From the NCBI RefSeq assembly GCF_001519055.1, contig NZ_KQ954289.1, positions 174,085 through 238,084 of the forward strand: 64,000 bases of DNA, in the 5' to 3' direction. Of this stretch, positions 53,901 through 63,163 are shown one piece after another. This DNA is from Novosphingobium sp. Fuku2-ISO-50. Its GTDB lineage: Bacteria; Pseudomonadota; Alphaproteobacteria; Sphingomonadales; Sphingomonadaceae. The translations under genes and the position numbers were made by a program. Every line of letters starts with the position of its first letter. The stretch's first letter is position 1. Under the pieces are notes generated by a model. The model had not been told where the DNA came from. It was given only the letters and a program-made list of their open reading frames with translations, and searched no databases.

Positions 53901-54575
53901 GTAGAAGCTGCGCTCGGCAAAGCTGGCCGGATTGGTCGCGACCAAAGGCCAGTCGCGCGCATAGGCGAGATCGATCAGGGCGGGCTCGGCGCGTTCTTCC
54001 GCCGGATCGTTGCGCCGGGCCAGTTCGATGTAAAACCGGTCGGGAAACAGTGCGGCCAGCGTCTCGGCATAGTTTTCCGCCGCCGCGTGCTGGCCATCGG
54101 CGAACAGGCGGGTGAGCGCCCCTTCCCCCGCGCCCGTCAGGCAGATCAACCCGTCGGTATGCCCGTCCAGATCCTCGATCCGCACATGCGCGGCAAATTC
54201 GAGCGGCCGGTCGAGATGCGCGCGGCTGACCAGATGGCACAAATTGTCATAACCGGTCGAATTCTGCGCATAGAGCGCGATCCAGTCGATCGTCGGCGCC
54301 TGTTGCTGCCCGCCCGGCCCGAAACCGCTTTGCGCCGCACCGCCGCGTTCGGGCCGCGCGACGGCCAGCATCGTGCCGATGATCGGCTGCACGCCGACAT
54401 CCTTGCACGCCTTGGCATAGGCAACCGAGCCATAGAGCCCGTTGCGATCGGTAATCGCCGCCGCCGGAAACCCGCGCTCCGCCGCCGTCTTGGCAATCGC
54501 CTTGGGGTCCACCGCGCCATCGAGCATGGTGTAGGAGGAATAGATGCGAAGCGGGACGAACGGGGCGTAAGGCAT
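50970..54575 (-). CDS. dnaE: DNA polymerase III alpha subunit
   Basis: Replicative polymerase. The 1201-aa product has an N-terminal PHP domain (LRIYSSYTMLDGAV), catalytic aspartates in SMPDFDIDFCETRRGEV near residue 440, GPGRGSGAGSLVAW, GFNKSHAAAYALLAYQTAW, a helix-hairpin-helix region and a C-terminal OB-fold. Length is usual for DnaE1 of alphaproteobacteria. It is the replicative form, not DnaE2. Confidence 0.97.
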   Translation of the reverse strand: MPYAPFVPLRIYSSYTMLDGAVDPKAIAKTAAERGFPAAAITDRNGLYGSVAYAKACKDVGVQPIIGTMLAVARPERGGAAQSGFGPGGQQQAPTIDWIALYAQNSTGYDNLCHLVSRAHLDRPLEFAAHVRIEDLDGHTDGLICLTGAGEGALTRLFADGQHAAAENYAETLAALFPDRFYIELARRNDPAEERAEPALIDLAYARDWPLVATNPASFAERSFYPAHDAMLCIASSTHVDSPDRPRSSVEWWIKPALVMEELFKDIPEALANTLVIAQRCAVMPPKRKPILPSLAGDQEGEARMCAADSRVGLVRRLEPYYPAEAHEDLARLLTLGPDGDPQSSDYPALEAAGIWGEVNDYRNRLEFEIGIINRMGFGGYFLIVADFIKWAKDNGIPVGPGRGSGAGSLVAWALTITDLDPIRLGLLFERFLNPERVSMPDFDIDFCETRRGEVIRYVQAKYGMDHVAQIITFGKLKARAVLRDTGRILQMSYGQVDRLCKMVPNHPTDPWPLPRALNGVLELKREYDNDPEVRRLIDLAMQLEGLPRNSSTHAAGVVIGDRPLAQLVPLYRDPRSDMPVTQFDMKHVEDAGLVKFDFLGLKTLSVLRKAVDLLARRGISIDLSMLAWDDAQVYRLLQSGDTVGVFQLESEGMRRTLAAVKPTNFGDIIALVSLYRPGPMDNIPLFGRRKNGLESIEYPHDKLAGILSETYGIFVYQEQVMQAAQILAGYSLGDADLLRRAMGKKIQAEMDQQRLRFVAGCKDMSDIDAAKANELFDLIDKFAGYGFNKSHAAAYALLAYQTAWMKTHYPHEFYAASMCFDMHQSEKLNVFVDDMRRNGIALAGPDINRSEAEFSVERTEESYAVRYALAGLRNVGEKAMDAIVAEREANGPFESLDDMFRRLPAGAMNRRQLEALAAGGALDGLESNRAKLIANAELLMAVADEAARARTSGQHGLFGGDDHVEQATRLAETRPWTRAEQMAAERENFGFYFAAHPVGEYRAIAVANGARTYSSLMAAGATAAGRTGAVMAAMVEAVQKRKTKRGKDFVMADFSDSSGLFSASCFEEGLVEPFVQWAREGTCVLLNVELDRPNVDEPPRVTVRSARPLASVTNASKMILQCEILRPEAVGELAMLLPRAPDARGEVRVHLRTGRGREPWAILGQDFRLDSELIERLIPIEGLANVALTAKPDRHLRLVE

Positions 54576-54641
54576 GGGCCACTATATAAGCGTGCCCAAG
54601 GAAAATCGGGAGATGCCCTGTCCGGTTATCACCTGTCCTGA

Positions 54642-55130
54642 TTACAGGAGTTTCTCGATGTCCCTGGCGATGCTCGCGGGCTTGTCGGTGGGGGCATAGC
54701 GGCGCACGACTTTGCCGTCGCGGTCGATCAGGAACTTGGTGAAATTCCATTTGATCGCCTTGGTGCCGACGATCCCCGGCGCTTCGGCCTTGAGCCATTG
54801 GTAGAGCGGCGTGGCATCATCGCCGTTGACGTCGATCTTGGCGAACAGGGGAAAGCTCACGCCGAAATTGACCTTGCAGAAGCTTTCGATCTCGTCCGCG
54901 CTGCCCGGTTCCTGATGGCCGAACTGGTTGCAGGGAAAGGCGAGCACTTCGAAGCCCTTGTCGCCATAATCACGCCACAACGCCTCAAGCCCATCGTATT
55001 GCGGGGTAAAGCCGCATTTCGAGGCGGTGTTGACCACCAGCAGGACTTTGCCCAGCTTTTCGCTCAGCGCGATCTCGTCGCCATTGGGCAGTTTTGCGGT
55101 AAAATCGGCAATCGTGCGCGGTTCGGCCAC
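54642..55130 (-). CDS. Glutathione peroxidase family protein
   Basis: 162 aa thiol peroxidase. Motifs: VVNTASKCGFTPQYDGLEAL with the peroxidatic cysteine (in place of selenocysteine), LAFPCNQFGHQEPG with the resolving-type cysteine, and KWNFTKFLIDRDG. It probably reduces lipid or organic hydroperoxides using thioredoxin or glutathione. Stands between lolD and dnaE on the same strand. Confidence 0.93.
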   Translation of the reverse strand: MAEPRTIADFTAKLPNGDEIALSEKLGKVLLVVNTASKCGFTPQYDGLEALWRDYGDKGFEVLAFPCNQFGHQEPGSADEIESFCKVNFGVSFPLFAKIDVNGDDATPLYQWLKAEAPGIVGTKAIKWNFTKFLIDRDGKVVRRYAPTDKPASIARDIEKLL

Positions 55131-55189
55131 GGCGTTTCTCCCGTATCGTTATGGCGAACAGGGTACGGCAACGGCACGGGCGCGCAAGG

Positions 55190-55870
55190 CTATTCGAGCA
55201 CGCCTTCATGCAGGCGCAGCACCCGGTCCATGCGAAAGGCGAGCCGTTCGTTGTGCGTGGCGATCAGCGCCGAACTGCCCTGGCCGCGCACCAGCCGCAG
55301 CAATTCGTCGAGCACCCGGTCGGCGGTCGCTTCGTCGAGATTGCCGGTGGGCTCGTCCGCCAGCACCAGCGAGGGGCGATTGGCAAGCGCGCGCGCCACC
55401 GCGACGCGTTGCTGTTCGCCGCCCGAAAGCTGGCTGGGCCGATGATCGAGCCGATGTTCCAGCCCCAGCGTTTCGAGAAGGCTGCGCGCCTGCGCGGTCG
55501 CCTCGGCCTTGGGCGTTCCGGCGATCAATTGCGGCAGGACGACATTTTCGGTTGCCGTGAAATCGGGCAGCAAGTGATGGAATTGATAGACAAAGCCGAT
55601 GTGATCCCGCCGCAGCGCCGTGCGCGCATCGCCCGACAGCTTTGACGCATCGGTCCCCGCGATTTCGATCAGACCCTGAAACCCGCCTTCGAGCAGGCCG
55701 ATCGCCTGAAGCATGGTCGATTTGCCCGAACCCGAAGGACCGAGCAACGCGACGATCTCGCCGGGCATGATGTCGAGATTGACACCGCGCAGCACTTCGA
55801 TCGCGACACCGCCCTGATGAAACGTGCGGCGCAGATCGACCAGGCTGACGACTGGTTTTGCCTCATTCAT
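55190..55870 (-). CDS. lolD: Lipoprotein-releasing ABC transporter ATP-binding protein
   Basis: 226 aa ATPase: Walker [14 protein letters not shown], signature [15 protein letters not shown], Walker [14 protein letters not shown]. Moves lipoproteins out of the inner membrane with LolC/E. Overlaps the permease gene by 8 bases, which fixes their pairing. Confidence 0.95.
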   Translation of the reverse strand: MNEAKPVVSLVDLRRTFHQGGVAIEVLRGVNLDIMPGEIVALLGPSGSGKSTMLQAIGLLEGGFQGLIEIAGTDASKLSGDARTALRRDHIGFVYQFHHLLPDFTATENVVLPQLIAGTPKAEATAQARSLLETLGLEHRLDHRPSQLSGGEQQRVAVARALANRPSLVLADEPTGNLDEATADRVLDELLRLVRGQGSSALIATHNERLAFRMDRVLRLHEGVLE

Positions 55871-57116
55871 AGCGCAAGACCTGAACCGGATCGGTGCTCG
55901 CGGCCTGAAGCGCGGGGTACAGCGTGGCCAGGAAGCTGAGCAGCAGCGACATGCCGCAGATCCCGACGATTTCCTTCGGATCGACCCTGCTCGGCAGATC
56001 GGTCAGGAAACGGATCGACGGATCCCACAGGTTTTGCCCGGTCAGCCATTCGACGCCATGGACCACCGATTGGCGGAAATGGAGAAAGATCAATCCGATC
56101 GCCAGCCCCGCCCCGGTGCCGACCGCGCCGATCAGCGAACCGATCGCGACAAAGATCCGCACCATGCTGCCCCGCGTTGCCCCCATCGTGCGCAAGATGG
56201 CGATATCCCGCGTCTTGGCGCGCACCAGCATGATCAGCGAGGACAGGATGTTGAACACCGCGACGAGCACGATGATCGACAGGACGACGAACATCGCCAC
56301 GCGCTCGACCGCCAGCGCCTGAAACAGGCTGGCGTTAAGCGTTTTCCAGTCGGTGACGACGGCGCGACCGTTGAGCTGCGCCTTGATCGGTGCCAGCGTT
56401 TCGCCGACGGTATCGGGATTGCTGGTGGTGACTTCGATCATGCCGATGGAATCGCCGGACAGGAGCAGCGTCTGCGCATCGCTGATCGGCATCACGACAA
56501 AGGCGTTGTCATAGTCATAGACGCCGATTTCAAAGATCGCGCCGACGCGATAGCCGATTTCGCGCGGCACCGTGCCAAACGGCGTGCTGCGCCCGGCGGG
56601 ATTGATGATGGTGATCGTATCGCCGACCTGCACGCCTAGGTTTTCGGCAAGGCGCGATCCGATTGCCACTTGCCCGGCGCCGGGCTGAACGTCCTTGAAC
56701 GATCCGGCGACTTTCTTTTCGGCCATGCGGGCAAGATCGGCCTGGGTATTGCCACGCGCGATGATCGCCTCGACCCGGCCGTTGAATGTTGCCAGCAAAG
56801 GCTGTTCGATCAACGGGGTTGCCCGCGTCACCCCCGGCGTTGCCTGAAGCCGTTTGACCAGCCCCTGCCAGTCATCGAGCCGACCGCCATAGGCCTGGAT
56901 CACGGCATGGCCGTTGAGCCCGACGATCTTGTCCATCAGTTCGGCGCGGAACCCGTTCATCACGCTCATCACGATGACCAGCGCGGCAACGCCGAGCATG
57001 ACCGCGACGAGACTGATCCCGGCAACCAGCGCGATGAACGCTTCGCTGCGCCCGGGCAGGATATAACGCCGGGCAATGGTCCATTCGAAAGGTGTCAGAA
57101 ACAAACGATGCGTCAC
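55863..57116 (-). CDS. Lipoprotein-releasing system permease (LolC/E)
   Basis: 417 aa with a MacB/Lol topology: one N-terminal helix ([21 protein letters not shown]), a large periplasmic domain (about 70-270) and three C-terminal helices (from [19 protein letters not shown] on). [19 protein letters not shown] and the C-terminal [18 protein letters not shown] are characteristic. Many alphaproteobacteria have one LolF-like permease, so the assignment between LolC, LolE and LolF is open. First gene of the permease-lolD pair. Confidence 0.9.
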   Translation of the reverse strand: MTHRLFLTPFEWTIARRYILPGRSEAFIALVAGISLVAVMLGVAALVIVMSVMNGFRAELMDKIVGLNGHAVIQAYGGRLDDWQGLVKRLQATPGVTRATPLIEQPLLATFNGRVEAIIARGNTQADLARMAEKKVAGSFKDVQPGAGQVAIGSRLAENLGVQVGDTITIINPAGRSTPFGTVPREIGYRVGAIFEIGVYDYDNAFVVMPISDAQTLLLSGDSIGMIEVTTSNPDTVGETLAPIKAQLNGRAVVTDWKTLNASLFQALAVERVAMFVVLSIIVLVAVFNILSSLIMLVRAKTRDIAILRTMGATRGSMVRIFVAIGSLIGAVGTGAGLAIGLIFLHFRQSVVHGVEWLTGQNLWDPSIRFLTDLPSRVDPKEIVGICGMSLLLSFLATLYPALQAASTDPVQVLRYE

Positions 57117-57175
57117 TTTCGCGGATTACGACCGATGCCCAAAGCATCTAGGGGCTCGGGCTGCGCGTGGCAATG

Positions 57176-57239
57176 CAGTTTGGATCGGGGGCAGTTTGGA
57201 TCGGGGGCAGTTTGGATCGGGGCCGGTTTGGATCGGGGC
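57176..57239 (-). repeat. 16-bp x 4 tandem repeat downstream of a cyclase gene
   Basis: Four consecutive 16-bp units begin at 57176, 57192, 57208 and 57224. The first two are identical (CAGTTTGGATCGGGGG); the third and fourth differ by one or two bases. They lie 24 bp after the cyclase stop and 60 bp before the lol permease start. No coding role is seen. Confidence 0.97.
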
Positions 57240-57262
57240 CGCTGTGAAATGGTGCGCAGATG

Positions 57263-58738
57263 TCAGGCGACCGCCGAAAGCCGCGAACGCCCTTCGCGCT
57301 TGGCCTGATAGAGCGCCCGATCGGCCGCCGCCATGGCCGCCTCGCCATCCTGATGAATGGGGGCAATCCCGCTGCTGATCGTTACCCGCACGGCGCCCAT
57401 CGCCGTGGTGATCTGGGTCTCGGCGAGCCGGTCGACCAGCCGCTGGCAGACAAGGCAGGCCTGTTCGACACTGATGCCGCGCAAGATCACGGCAAATTCC
57501 TCGCCGCCGATCCGTGCCACCATATCGCTGGCGCGAAAGGCTTTTCGGGCCAGGTCGGAAAAATGGCACAGGACCGTGTCGCCTGCGGCATGGCCAAGGC
57601 GGTCGTTGACTTGCTTGAAATGATCGATGTCGATCATCGCCACGCATGCGGGCTCGTTCGATGCGGACTGCACCGCCAGCGAATCGAAAAATGCCCGCCG
57701 ATTGGGCAATCCGGTCAAGGGATCGGTCAGCGAGACGCGGCGCAATTCGTCGATCAGATCGTCGGCGCGTTGTGATTTCGCCTGATAATGCGCGGCGCTG
57801 CGGCTGAGACGCGCGATTTCCTGCCGCCGCCGCGCATGTTCGACCACCAGCGGCAGCGAACAGCACGCAACCAGCCCGGCATAGACCAGCCCCAATTGCA
57901 GCCGATCCGCCGCGAGCGGCAATCCGGGGGCGATCGGGCCGATGCCCGCAGCGGTGAGCGGCGCAGCAATCAGGGCGACCAGCACAGGCATCGCCGTCGC
58001 AATCAGCACGTCGGCCCAGACCGCCGCAAACAGCGCAAACACCAGCGGGGCGGCCAGCGGCCAGCGAATATCCTGCTCGAACACGCAAACATTGAGCAAC
58101 GCCATCGTGGCGAGCATCAGCAGCGAAGCCAGAACTTTGCTCGGACGCGACCGGTCATCGCTTACAGTCCCGGCGGCATGCCGCCGGTCGATAAGGGCCC
58201 CGCCCCAGGCGGAAAACCGCGTCAGCGCAGTCATGCCAAAAGGTATGATCGCGACCAACCCGACACCATGTCCCAGCACCCAGGCGCGGAACGCCGGGCC
58301 AAAGGCGACGCCCTTGACCAGATGCAGCGCCGTTGCTGCGACAAGGCCGCTGCATGCCGGAATTACCAGTGCCGTCCCGATCAGGAAAACCGCGGCCATC
58401 TCGATTGTCGCGGCGGGCCAGGCCTTGCGCAGTGTGCGCCTGGTGAGCAGCGCCGCAGCGGTCGCTTCACCGAGGCTCGCCGCAGTCAGGACCGCGCCCA
58501 TCGCCCAGCCAGGTCCGAACCATCCCGCGCCAATCTCGCTCACAATCGCGCACGTGATCAGCGCCCCGATCCGCCCCCTGCGATCGGCAACGCAAAGCCA
58601 TACGGCCAGCACGGCGCCCGACACCCATACCATGGCCACGCCTTCATTGGTCCGGCCGAACAGCCAGGCGAAAGCGACCCCGCCAAAATAGAGCAGGGTC
58701 ACCGCCGACAGACCAACAAGGCTACGCAATTTACCCAT
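57263..58738 (-). CDS. Membrane diguanylate cyclase with MASE1 sensor
   Basis: About 491 aa. The N-terminal half (residues about 5-290) has eight hydrophobic helices with the MASE1-like pattern (VAMVWVSGAVLAVWL, LIGTALVIPACSGLVAA). The C-terminal GGDEF domain has LTDPLTGLPNRRAFF, IDIDHFKQVNDRLGH and ARIGGEEFAVIL near residue 405, with I-site RASD five residues before it. It makes c-di-GMP in response to an unknown membrane signal. ATG 58738 is chosen; an ATG at 58804 would add 22 residues from an AT-rich likely promoter region. Divergent from purF. Confidence 0.88.
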   Translation of the reverse strand: MGKLRSLVGLSAVTLLYFGGVAFAWLFGRTNEGVAMVWVSGAVLAVWLCVADRRGRIGALITCAIVSEIGAGWFGPGWAMGAVLTAASLGEATAAALLTRRTLRKAWPAATIEMAAVFLIGTALVIPACSGLVAATALHLVKGVAFGPAFRAWVLGHGVGLVAIIPFGMTALTRFSAWGGALIDRRHAAGTVSDDRSRPSKVLASLLMLATMALLNVCVFEQDIRWPLAAPLVFALFAAVWADVLIATAMPVLVALIAAPLTAAGIGPIAPGLPLAADRLQLGLVYAGLVACCSLPLVVEHARRRQEIARLSRSAAHYQAKSQRADDLIDELRRVSLTDPLTGLPNRRAFFDSLAVQSASNEPACVAMIDIDHFKQVNDRLGHAAGDTVLCHFSDLARKAFRASDMVARIGGEEFAVILRGISVEQACLVCQRLVDRLAETQITTAMGAVRVTISSGIAPIHQDGEAAMAAADRALYQAKREGRSRLSAVA

Positions 58739-58994
58739 AGGCCCATTAGCCGTCGTATTGGTTAATTTCACATTACGGCTCAGTCTTAACACCATGATTA
58801 CCATGAAAATAAGGGGGCGGCTGCATCCTTTTGCGCGATGTCGACAAGGTCGCGCGCGGTGGTGGTGTCATGATATGGTCATCTGCGGCTCTGCGGCCCC
58901 TTGCGTTCCGGGCCAAACGGGGCCACATGGCGCCCGGATTGCAGGGCACGACTGCTTTGCACCGACGGCCAACCAGCAAAGGAATTCACCAGCG

Positions 58995-60497
58995 ATGGAT
59001 GACGCCTTTCGCCTGTGGATCGATCCTGAACAGATGAACCTGACGAACCCTTTTTACGACGCGGACGGCGACAAGCTGCGCGAGGAATGCGGCATTTTCG
59101 GCGTGGTGGGATTGCGCGAAGCGGCAGCGATGACCGCGCTCGGGCTCCATGCCCTGCAGCATCGCGGGCAGGAAGCTGTCGGCATCACCAGCTTTGACGG
59201 CACGGAATTCTATTCCCGGCGCGGCACCGGCCATGTCGCACAGAATTTCTCGTCGAGCGAAGCGCTGGCCGAACTGCCCGGCATGATGGCGGCGGGCCAT
59301 GTCCGCTATTCCACGACCGGCGGCGCCGGGCTCCGCAATGTTCAGCCGCTTTACGCCGATCTCGCCTCGGGCGGGTTTGCCATTGCGCATAACGGCAACA
59401 TTTCCAATGCGATGACGCTGCGGCGCGATCTCGTGACCAAAGGCGCGATCTTTCAATCGACGTCCGACACCGAAGTCATCATCCACCTCGTCGCGACGAG
59501 CCGCTACCCCACACTGCTCGACCGCTTCACCGATGCGCTGCGGCTTGTCGAAGGGGCCTATTCGCTGATCTGCATGACGCCCGAGGGGATGATCGCCTGT
59601 CGCGATCCGCTCGGCATTCGTCCCTTGGTCATGGGTCGGCTCGATGACGCGGTGATCTTTGCCAGCGAGACGGTTGCGCTCGATGTGGTCGGCGCCGAAT
59701 TCGTGCGCGAAATCGAACCGGGCGAACTGGTCCAGGTCGCGCTTGACGGCACCATCACTTCGCATCGTCCGTTTATCGATGCGCGCCCGCGCATGTGCAT
59801 TTTCGAACATGTCTATTTCAGCCGTCCGGATTCGCTGATCGGCGGACGCTCGGTCTATCAGGTGCGCAAGGCGATCGGCGAACAGCTCGCCATCGAATCG
59901 AGCGTCGATGCCGATCTGATCATTCCCGTGCCCGACAGCGGCGTGCCGGCCGCGCTCGGCTATGCGCAACAGTCGGGCATTCCGTTCGAGCTGGGCATTA
60001 TCCGTTCGCACTATGTCGGGCGCACGTTCATTCAGCCGTCCGACGGCAAGCGCAACGCCGATGTGAAGCGCAAGCACAATGCCAATCGCGCGCTCGTGGC
60101 GGGCAAACGCATCGTCCTGATCGACGATTCGATCGTGCGCGGCACCACCTCGCTGAAAATCGTGCAGATGATGCGCGAAGCCGGCGCGAGCGAAGTCCAT
60201 TTTCGCGTTGCCAGCCCGCCGACCGAGCATTCCTGCTTTTACGGCGTGGATACGCCCGAGCGGTCAAAGCTGCTCGCCGCGCGGATGGATGTCGAGGAAA
60301 TGGCCCGCTTTATCCAGGCCGACAGTCTGGCCTTCGTGTCGATCGACGGGCTCTATCGCGCGGTCGGCGAAGCGCAGCGCAATGCCGCTCGCCCGCAATA
60401 TTGCGATGCCTGTTTCAGCGGCGATTATCCCACCCGGCTGACCGACCTTGGCGACCGCGAAGCGGCGGTGCGCGGGATCGTGCAGGTGACCGAATGA
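58995..60497 (+). CDS. purF: Amidophosphoribosyltransferase
   Basis: First committed step of purine synthesis (PRPP plus glutamine to phosphoribosylamine). The 500-aa protein has the propeptide and catalytic Cys in REECGIFGVVGLREAA, QHRGQEAVGI, and the PRPP-binding loop IVLIDDSIVRGTTSLKI. Start ATG 58995 gives an N-terminal propeptide removed to expose the Cys; AAGGA is 12 bases upstream, so a later ATG at 59034 remains possible. The in-frame extension to 58758 is not supported. Its stop overlaps the next start by ATGA. Confidence 0.95.
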   Translation: MDDAFRLWIDPEQMNLTNPFYDADGDKLREECGIFGVVGLREAAAMTALGLHALQHRGQEAVGITSFDGTEFYSRRGTGHVAQNFSSSEALAELPGMMAAGHVRYSTTGGAGLRNVQPLYADLASGGFAIAHNGNISNAMTLRRDLVTKGAIFQSTSDTEVIIHLVATSRYPTLLDRFTDALRLVEGAYSLICMTPEGMIACRDPLGIRPLVMGRLDDAVIFASETVALDVVGAEFVREIEPGELVQVALDGTITSHRPFIDARPRMCIFEHVYFSRPDSLIGGRSVYQVRKAIGEQLAIESSVDADLIIPVPDSGVPAALGYAQQSGIPFELGIIRSHYVGRTFIQPSDGKRNADVKRKHNANRALVAGKRIVLIDDSIVRGTTSLKIVQMMREAGASEVHFRVASPPTEHSCFYGVDTPERSKLLAARMDVEEMARFIQADSLAFVSIDGLYRAVGEAQRNAARPQYCDACFSGDYPTRLTDLGDREAAVRGIVQVTE

Positions 60498-61213
60498 GCG
60501 GCGAGCTATCGGGCCAGGTCGCGCTGGTCACCGGGGCGAGCCGGGGCATCGGCGCCGCGACAGCCCTCGCACTCGCCGCAAAGGGCGCGCACGTCATCCT
60601 TGTCGCGCGCACCGCGCGCGATCTGGAAAAAGTCGAACAGGCCATTTTCGAAGCGGGCGGCGCAGCGACGATCGCGCCATGTGATCTGGCCGAACCCGAT
60701 GCGATTTCGCGGCTCGGTGCGGCGATTTCCGGGCGCTGGAGCGCGCTCGACATGCTGGTGATCAACGCGGCGGTCTTGCCGGTCTTGACGCCGGTGTGGC
60801 AAATCGAGCCGCGCGATCTCAATCGCGGTCTTTTGCTCAATGTCGCTGCAACACAAGCGCTGATCGCCAGCTTTCATGCCCTTTTGCGCAAGAGCGAAAA
60901 CGGCCGGGTGATCGGCGTGACCAGCAGCGTGGGTGCAAAGCCGCGCGCCTATTGGGGCGCCTATGGCGCGTCAAAGGCGGCGTTTGACAACCTGCTCGAT
61001 GCGTATGCGCAGGAAGTGCGCGGGATTTCGGCGATCCGCGTGGCGATTGTCGATCCCGGCGCAACACGCACCGCAATGCGCGCCAAGGCCTTTCCCGGCG
61101 AAGACCCGGCCAGCGTCAAGGCACCCGAAGCGGTCGGCGCACGGATCGCCGCGCTGGTCGGTGAACCCTTTGCCAGCCCCCACAGAGAACGCGTCGAAGC
61201 CCCCGCAACGTGA
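60494..61213 (+). CDS. Short-chain dehydrogenase/reductase
   Basis: 239 aa classical SDR: VALVTGASRGIGAATALAL, CDLAEPDA, LVINAAVLPVL in place of NNAG, SSVGAKPRAYWGAYGASKAAF with the YxxxK pair, and a VDPGATRTAMR segment. The ATG overlaps the purF stop. Substrate unknown; the link to purF seems only transcriptional. Confidence 0.88.
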   Translation: MSGELSGQVALVTGASRGIGAATALALAAKGAHVILVARTARDLEKVEQAIFEAGGAATIAPCDLAEPDAISRLGAAISGRWSALDMLVINAAVLPVLTPVWQIEPRDLNRGLLLNVAATQALIASFHALLRKSENGRVIGVTSSVGAKPRAYWGAYGASKAAFDNLLDAYAQEVRGISAIRVAIVDPGATRTAMRAKAFPGEDPASVKAPEAVGARIAALVGEPFASPHRERVEAPAT

Positions 61214-61361
61214 TCCCTGCAGCCTGATCGATATCGGCCTAATCGACGGTTGATGCCCGCTTAACCAGTCTGTCTGGCAATGGGTTAACGCCAAGCTGTC
61301 AAAATCCCTGACCACCAAGTGCAAAAAGCCTTCATAATCGGCGCACAATCGGGGCCTTGCG

Positions 61362-61736
61362 ATGAGCGACACCACCTGGAATGACTCCCGGTTCGGACCG
61401 GGCAGTTATGAGCATTCCTCGCAAGAGGATCGCAGCGCGCCCCGTGTGCGCGTGCATATTGCGGCCGCCGTGCGCCCGTCGGGTGTCCGCGGGTTTCAGA
61501 CGATCGTCCGCGACCTGTCGCTGGGTGGTTTTACCGCAACATCGCCCAAGCGACTGGAAGCGCACAACTTCTGCTGGCTGACAGTTCCGGGGTTTGAACC
61601 GATCCGGGGCGAAGTCGTGTGGTGGGAAGCAGGCCTGTTCGGGGTCGCTTTCGCCAGTCTGTTGTCCCAGGAAACGCTCGATGCCATCATCGCCCACCAG
61701 CGCCATGGCCCGATTGACGACGACCCGATCGCCTGA
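61362..61736 (+). CDS. PilZ domain protein
   Basis: 124 aa. The c-di-GMP-binding pair is present: RSAPRVRV (RxxxR, about residues 24-28) and VRDLSLGGFTATSP (DxSxGG). Rest of the protein is the single beta-barrel PilZ domain. Likely effector of the cyclases in the window or elsewhere. It ends at the base before the convergent photolyase stop. Confidence 0.88.
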   Translation: MSDTTWNDSRFGPGSYEHSSQEDRSAPRVRVHIAAAVRPSGVRGFQTIVRDLSLGGFTATSPKRLEAHNFCWLTVPGFEPIRGEVVWWEAGLFGVAFASLLSQETLDAIIAHQRHGPIDDDPIA

Positions 61737-63098
61737 TCATGCATTCTGGAGCGCGGCATGGGCGGCCAGCGCCCTCGCCCGCGCTTGCTGATGGCCGATG
61801 ATCGGCAAAGGATACCCGGCCGGGCGCGCCGCAGGATCATGGATAGCCGAATCCGACAGATGCGTCAGTTCCGGCACCCAGCGGCGGATATAGCCTGCGG
61901 CATCGAATTTGGGTGATTGGGTCAAGGGCGCCATGATCCGCACGAACATGTTCGAATCGACGCCGGTGCCCGCCGTCCACTGCCAATTGACCGCATTGGC
62001 TCCATGGTCGGCATCGACCAGCGTATCCCAGAACCAGCGTTCGCCTTCGCGCCAGTCGATCAACAGATGTTTGACGAGAAAACTCGCGGCGATCATCCGC
62101 ACCCGGTTATGCATCCAGCCGGTCGCCCACAGTTCGCGCATGCCCGCATCGACGATCGGATAGCCGGTCTTCCCCTGCTGCCAGGCGCGCAATCCGGCAA
62201 GGTCATCGCGCCATGCCATGCGATCGTAATCGGCCCTGCCATTGCGCGTCGCATAATCGGGCATTTGCACGGTGACATTGGCCGCATAGTCGCGCCAGCC
62301 CAGTTCGCCGAGAAACACGCCGACCGAGCCGCCGACTTCGGCCACGGCCTGCCACACGGTCGCCACCGAAATCTCGCCGAAATGCAGGTGTGGCGACAGG
62401 CGCGACGTACCCTCGAGGGAGGGCAGATTGCGGCATTCGCCATAAACTCCGGCGCGATCGAGGAACGCCGTCAAGCGCGAACGGGCGCCGCGCTCACCCG
62501 GCGTCCAGGTCACGCGAAAGCCCTCGGCCCAGTCAGGCGCGGTCGGCAGCAACCGCCAGCCGTCAAGCCTGTCGCCGCTTGGCCAGAACGACGGCGCATC
62601 GAGCCACGTCGGCGCGGGCAAAGGTCGATGCGGCGGCATCCTTTGATTCAGGGCGCGCCAGAACGGCGTGTAGATGCGATAGGGACGCCCCGATCCGGTC
62701 AGCAGCGACCCGGGCGGGACGAGATATTGACCGGGATGGAGCACGAGGTCGAACGTCTTGGCGACCATGCGCTCGGCATTGCGCCACCAGGGTTCGGCAT
62801 GAGCCATGGCATGGACACGCCGGGCGCCGACTTCGCGCCGGATCGCAGCCAATTGTTCATGCGCCTTGCCCCGGCGCAGGACCAGGCGCGAGCCCAGCTT
62901 GCGCAAATCCGCGTCGAGGCTGGCCAGGCTGTGATGCAGCCACCAACGCGCGGCTGCGCCCATGCGATGATGACGCGGCGTCTCATCGTCGAGCACATAG
63001 ACCGGGATCACCGGCCCTTCGGCAGCGGCGGCGGCAAAGGCGGGTTGATCGGCAAGGCGCAGATCCTGGCGCAGCCAGACAATCACGGGGTCGGTCAT
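61737..63098 (-). CDS. phrB: Deoxyribodipyrimidine photolyase
   Basis: Repairs UV pyrimidine dimers with visible light. The 453-aa flavoprotein has an N-terminal photolyase domain (IVWLRQDLRLADQPA), PHLHFGEISVATVW, FLGELGWRDYA, LWATGWMHNRVRMIAASFLVKHLLIDWREGE and WQWTAGTGVD, which together bind FAD and DNA. The class is CPD class I by pattern. 119 bp upstream holds a hairpin and repeats. Confidence 0.94.
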   Translation of the reverse strand: MTDPVIVWLRQDLRLADQPAFAAAAAEGPVIPVYVLDDETPRHHRMGAAARWWLHHSLASLDADLRKLGSRLVLRRGKAHEQLAAIRREVGARRVHAMAHAEPWWRNAERMVAKTFDLVLHPGQYLVPPGSLLTGSGRPYRIYTPFWRALNQRMPPHRPLPAPTWLDAPSFWPSGDRLDGWRLLPTAPDWAEGFRVTWTPGERGARSRLTAFLDRAGVYGECRNLPSLEGTSRLSPHLHFGEISVATVWQAVAEVGGSVGVFLGELGWRDYAANVTVQMPDYATRNGRADYDRMAWRDDLAGLRAWQQGKTGYPIVDAGMRELWATGWMHNRVRMIAASFLVKHLLIDWREGERWFWDTLVDADHGANAVNWQWTAGTGVDSNMFVRIMAPLTQSPKFDAAGYIRRWVPELTHLSDSAIHDPAARPAGYPLPIIGHQQARARALAAHAALQNA

Positions 63099-63128
63099 GC
63101 CGCCCTTGTGCCCACCACGTCACCCTGC

Positions 63129-63154
63129 GCGACCTGCCCTTTGGGGCAGGTCGC
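63129..63154. terminator. Hairpin between korB and phrB
   Basis: GCGACCTGCCC (63129-63139) and GGGCAGGTCGC (63144-63154) form a perfect 11-bp stem with a 4-nt loop, downstream of korB and 31 bp before the phrB start on the same strand. No T-tract. Confidence 0.6.
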
Positions 63155-63163
63155 ATGGATTAT

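Noticed and set aside
52659..54641. Plus-strand open frame of 660 codons opposite dnaE
   Set aside because: Antisense shadow of dnaE with no domain.
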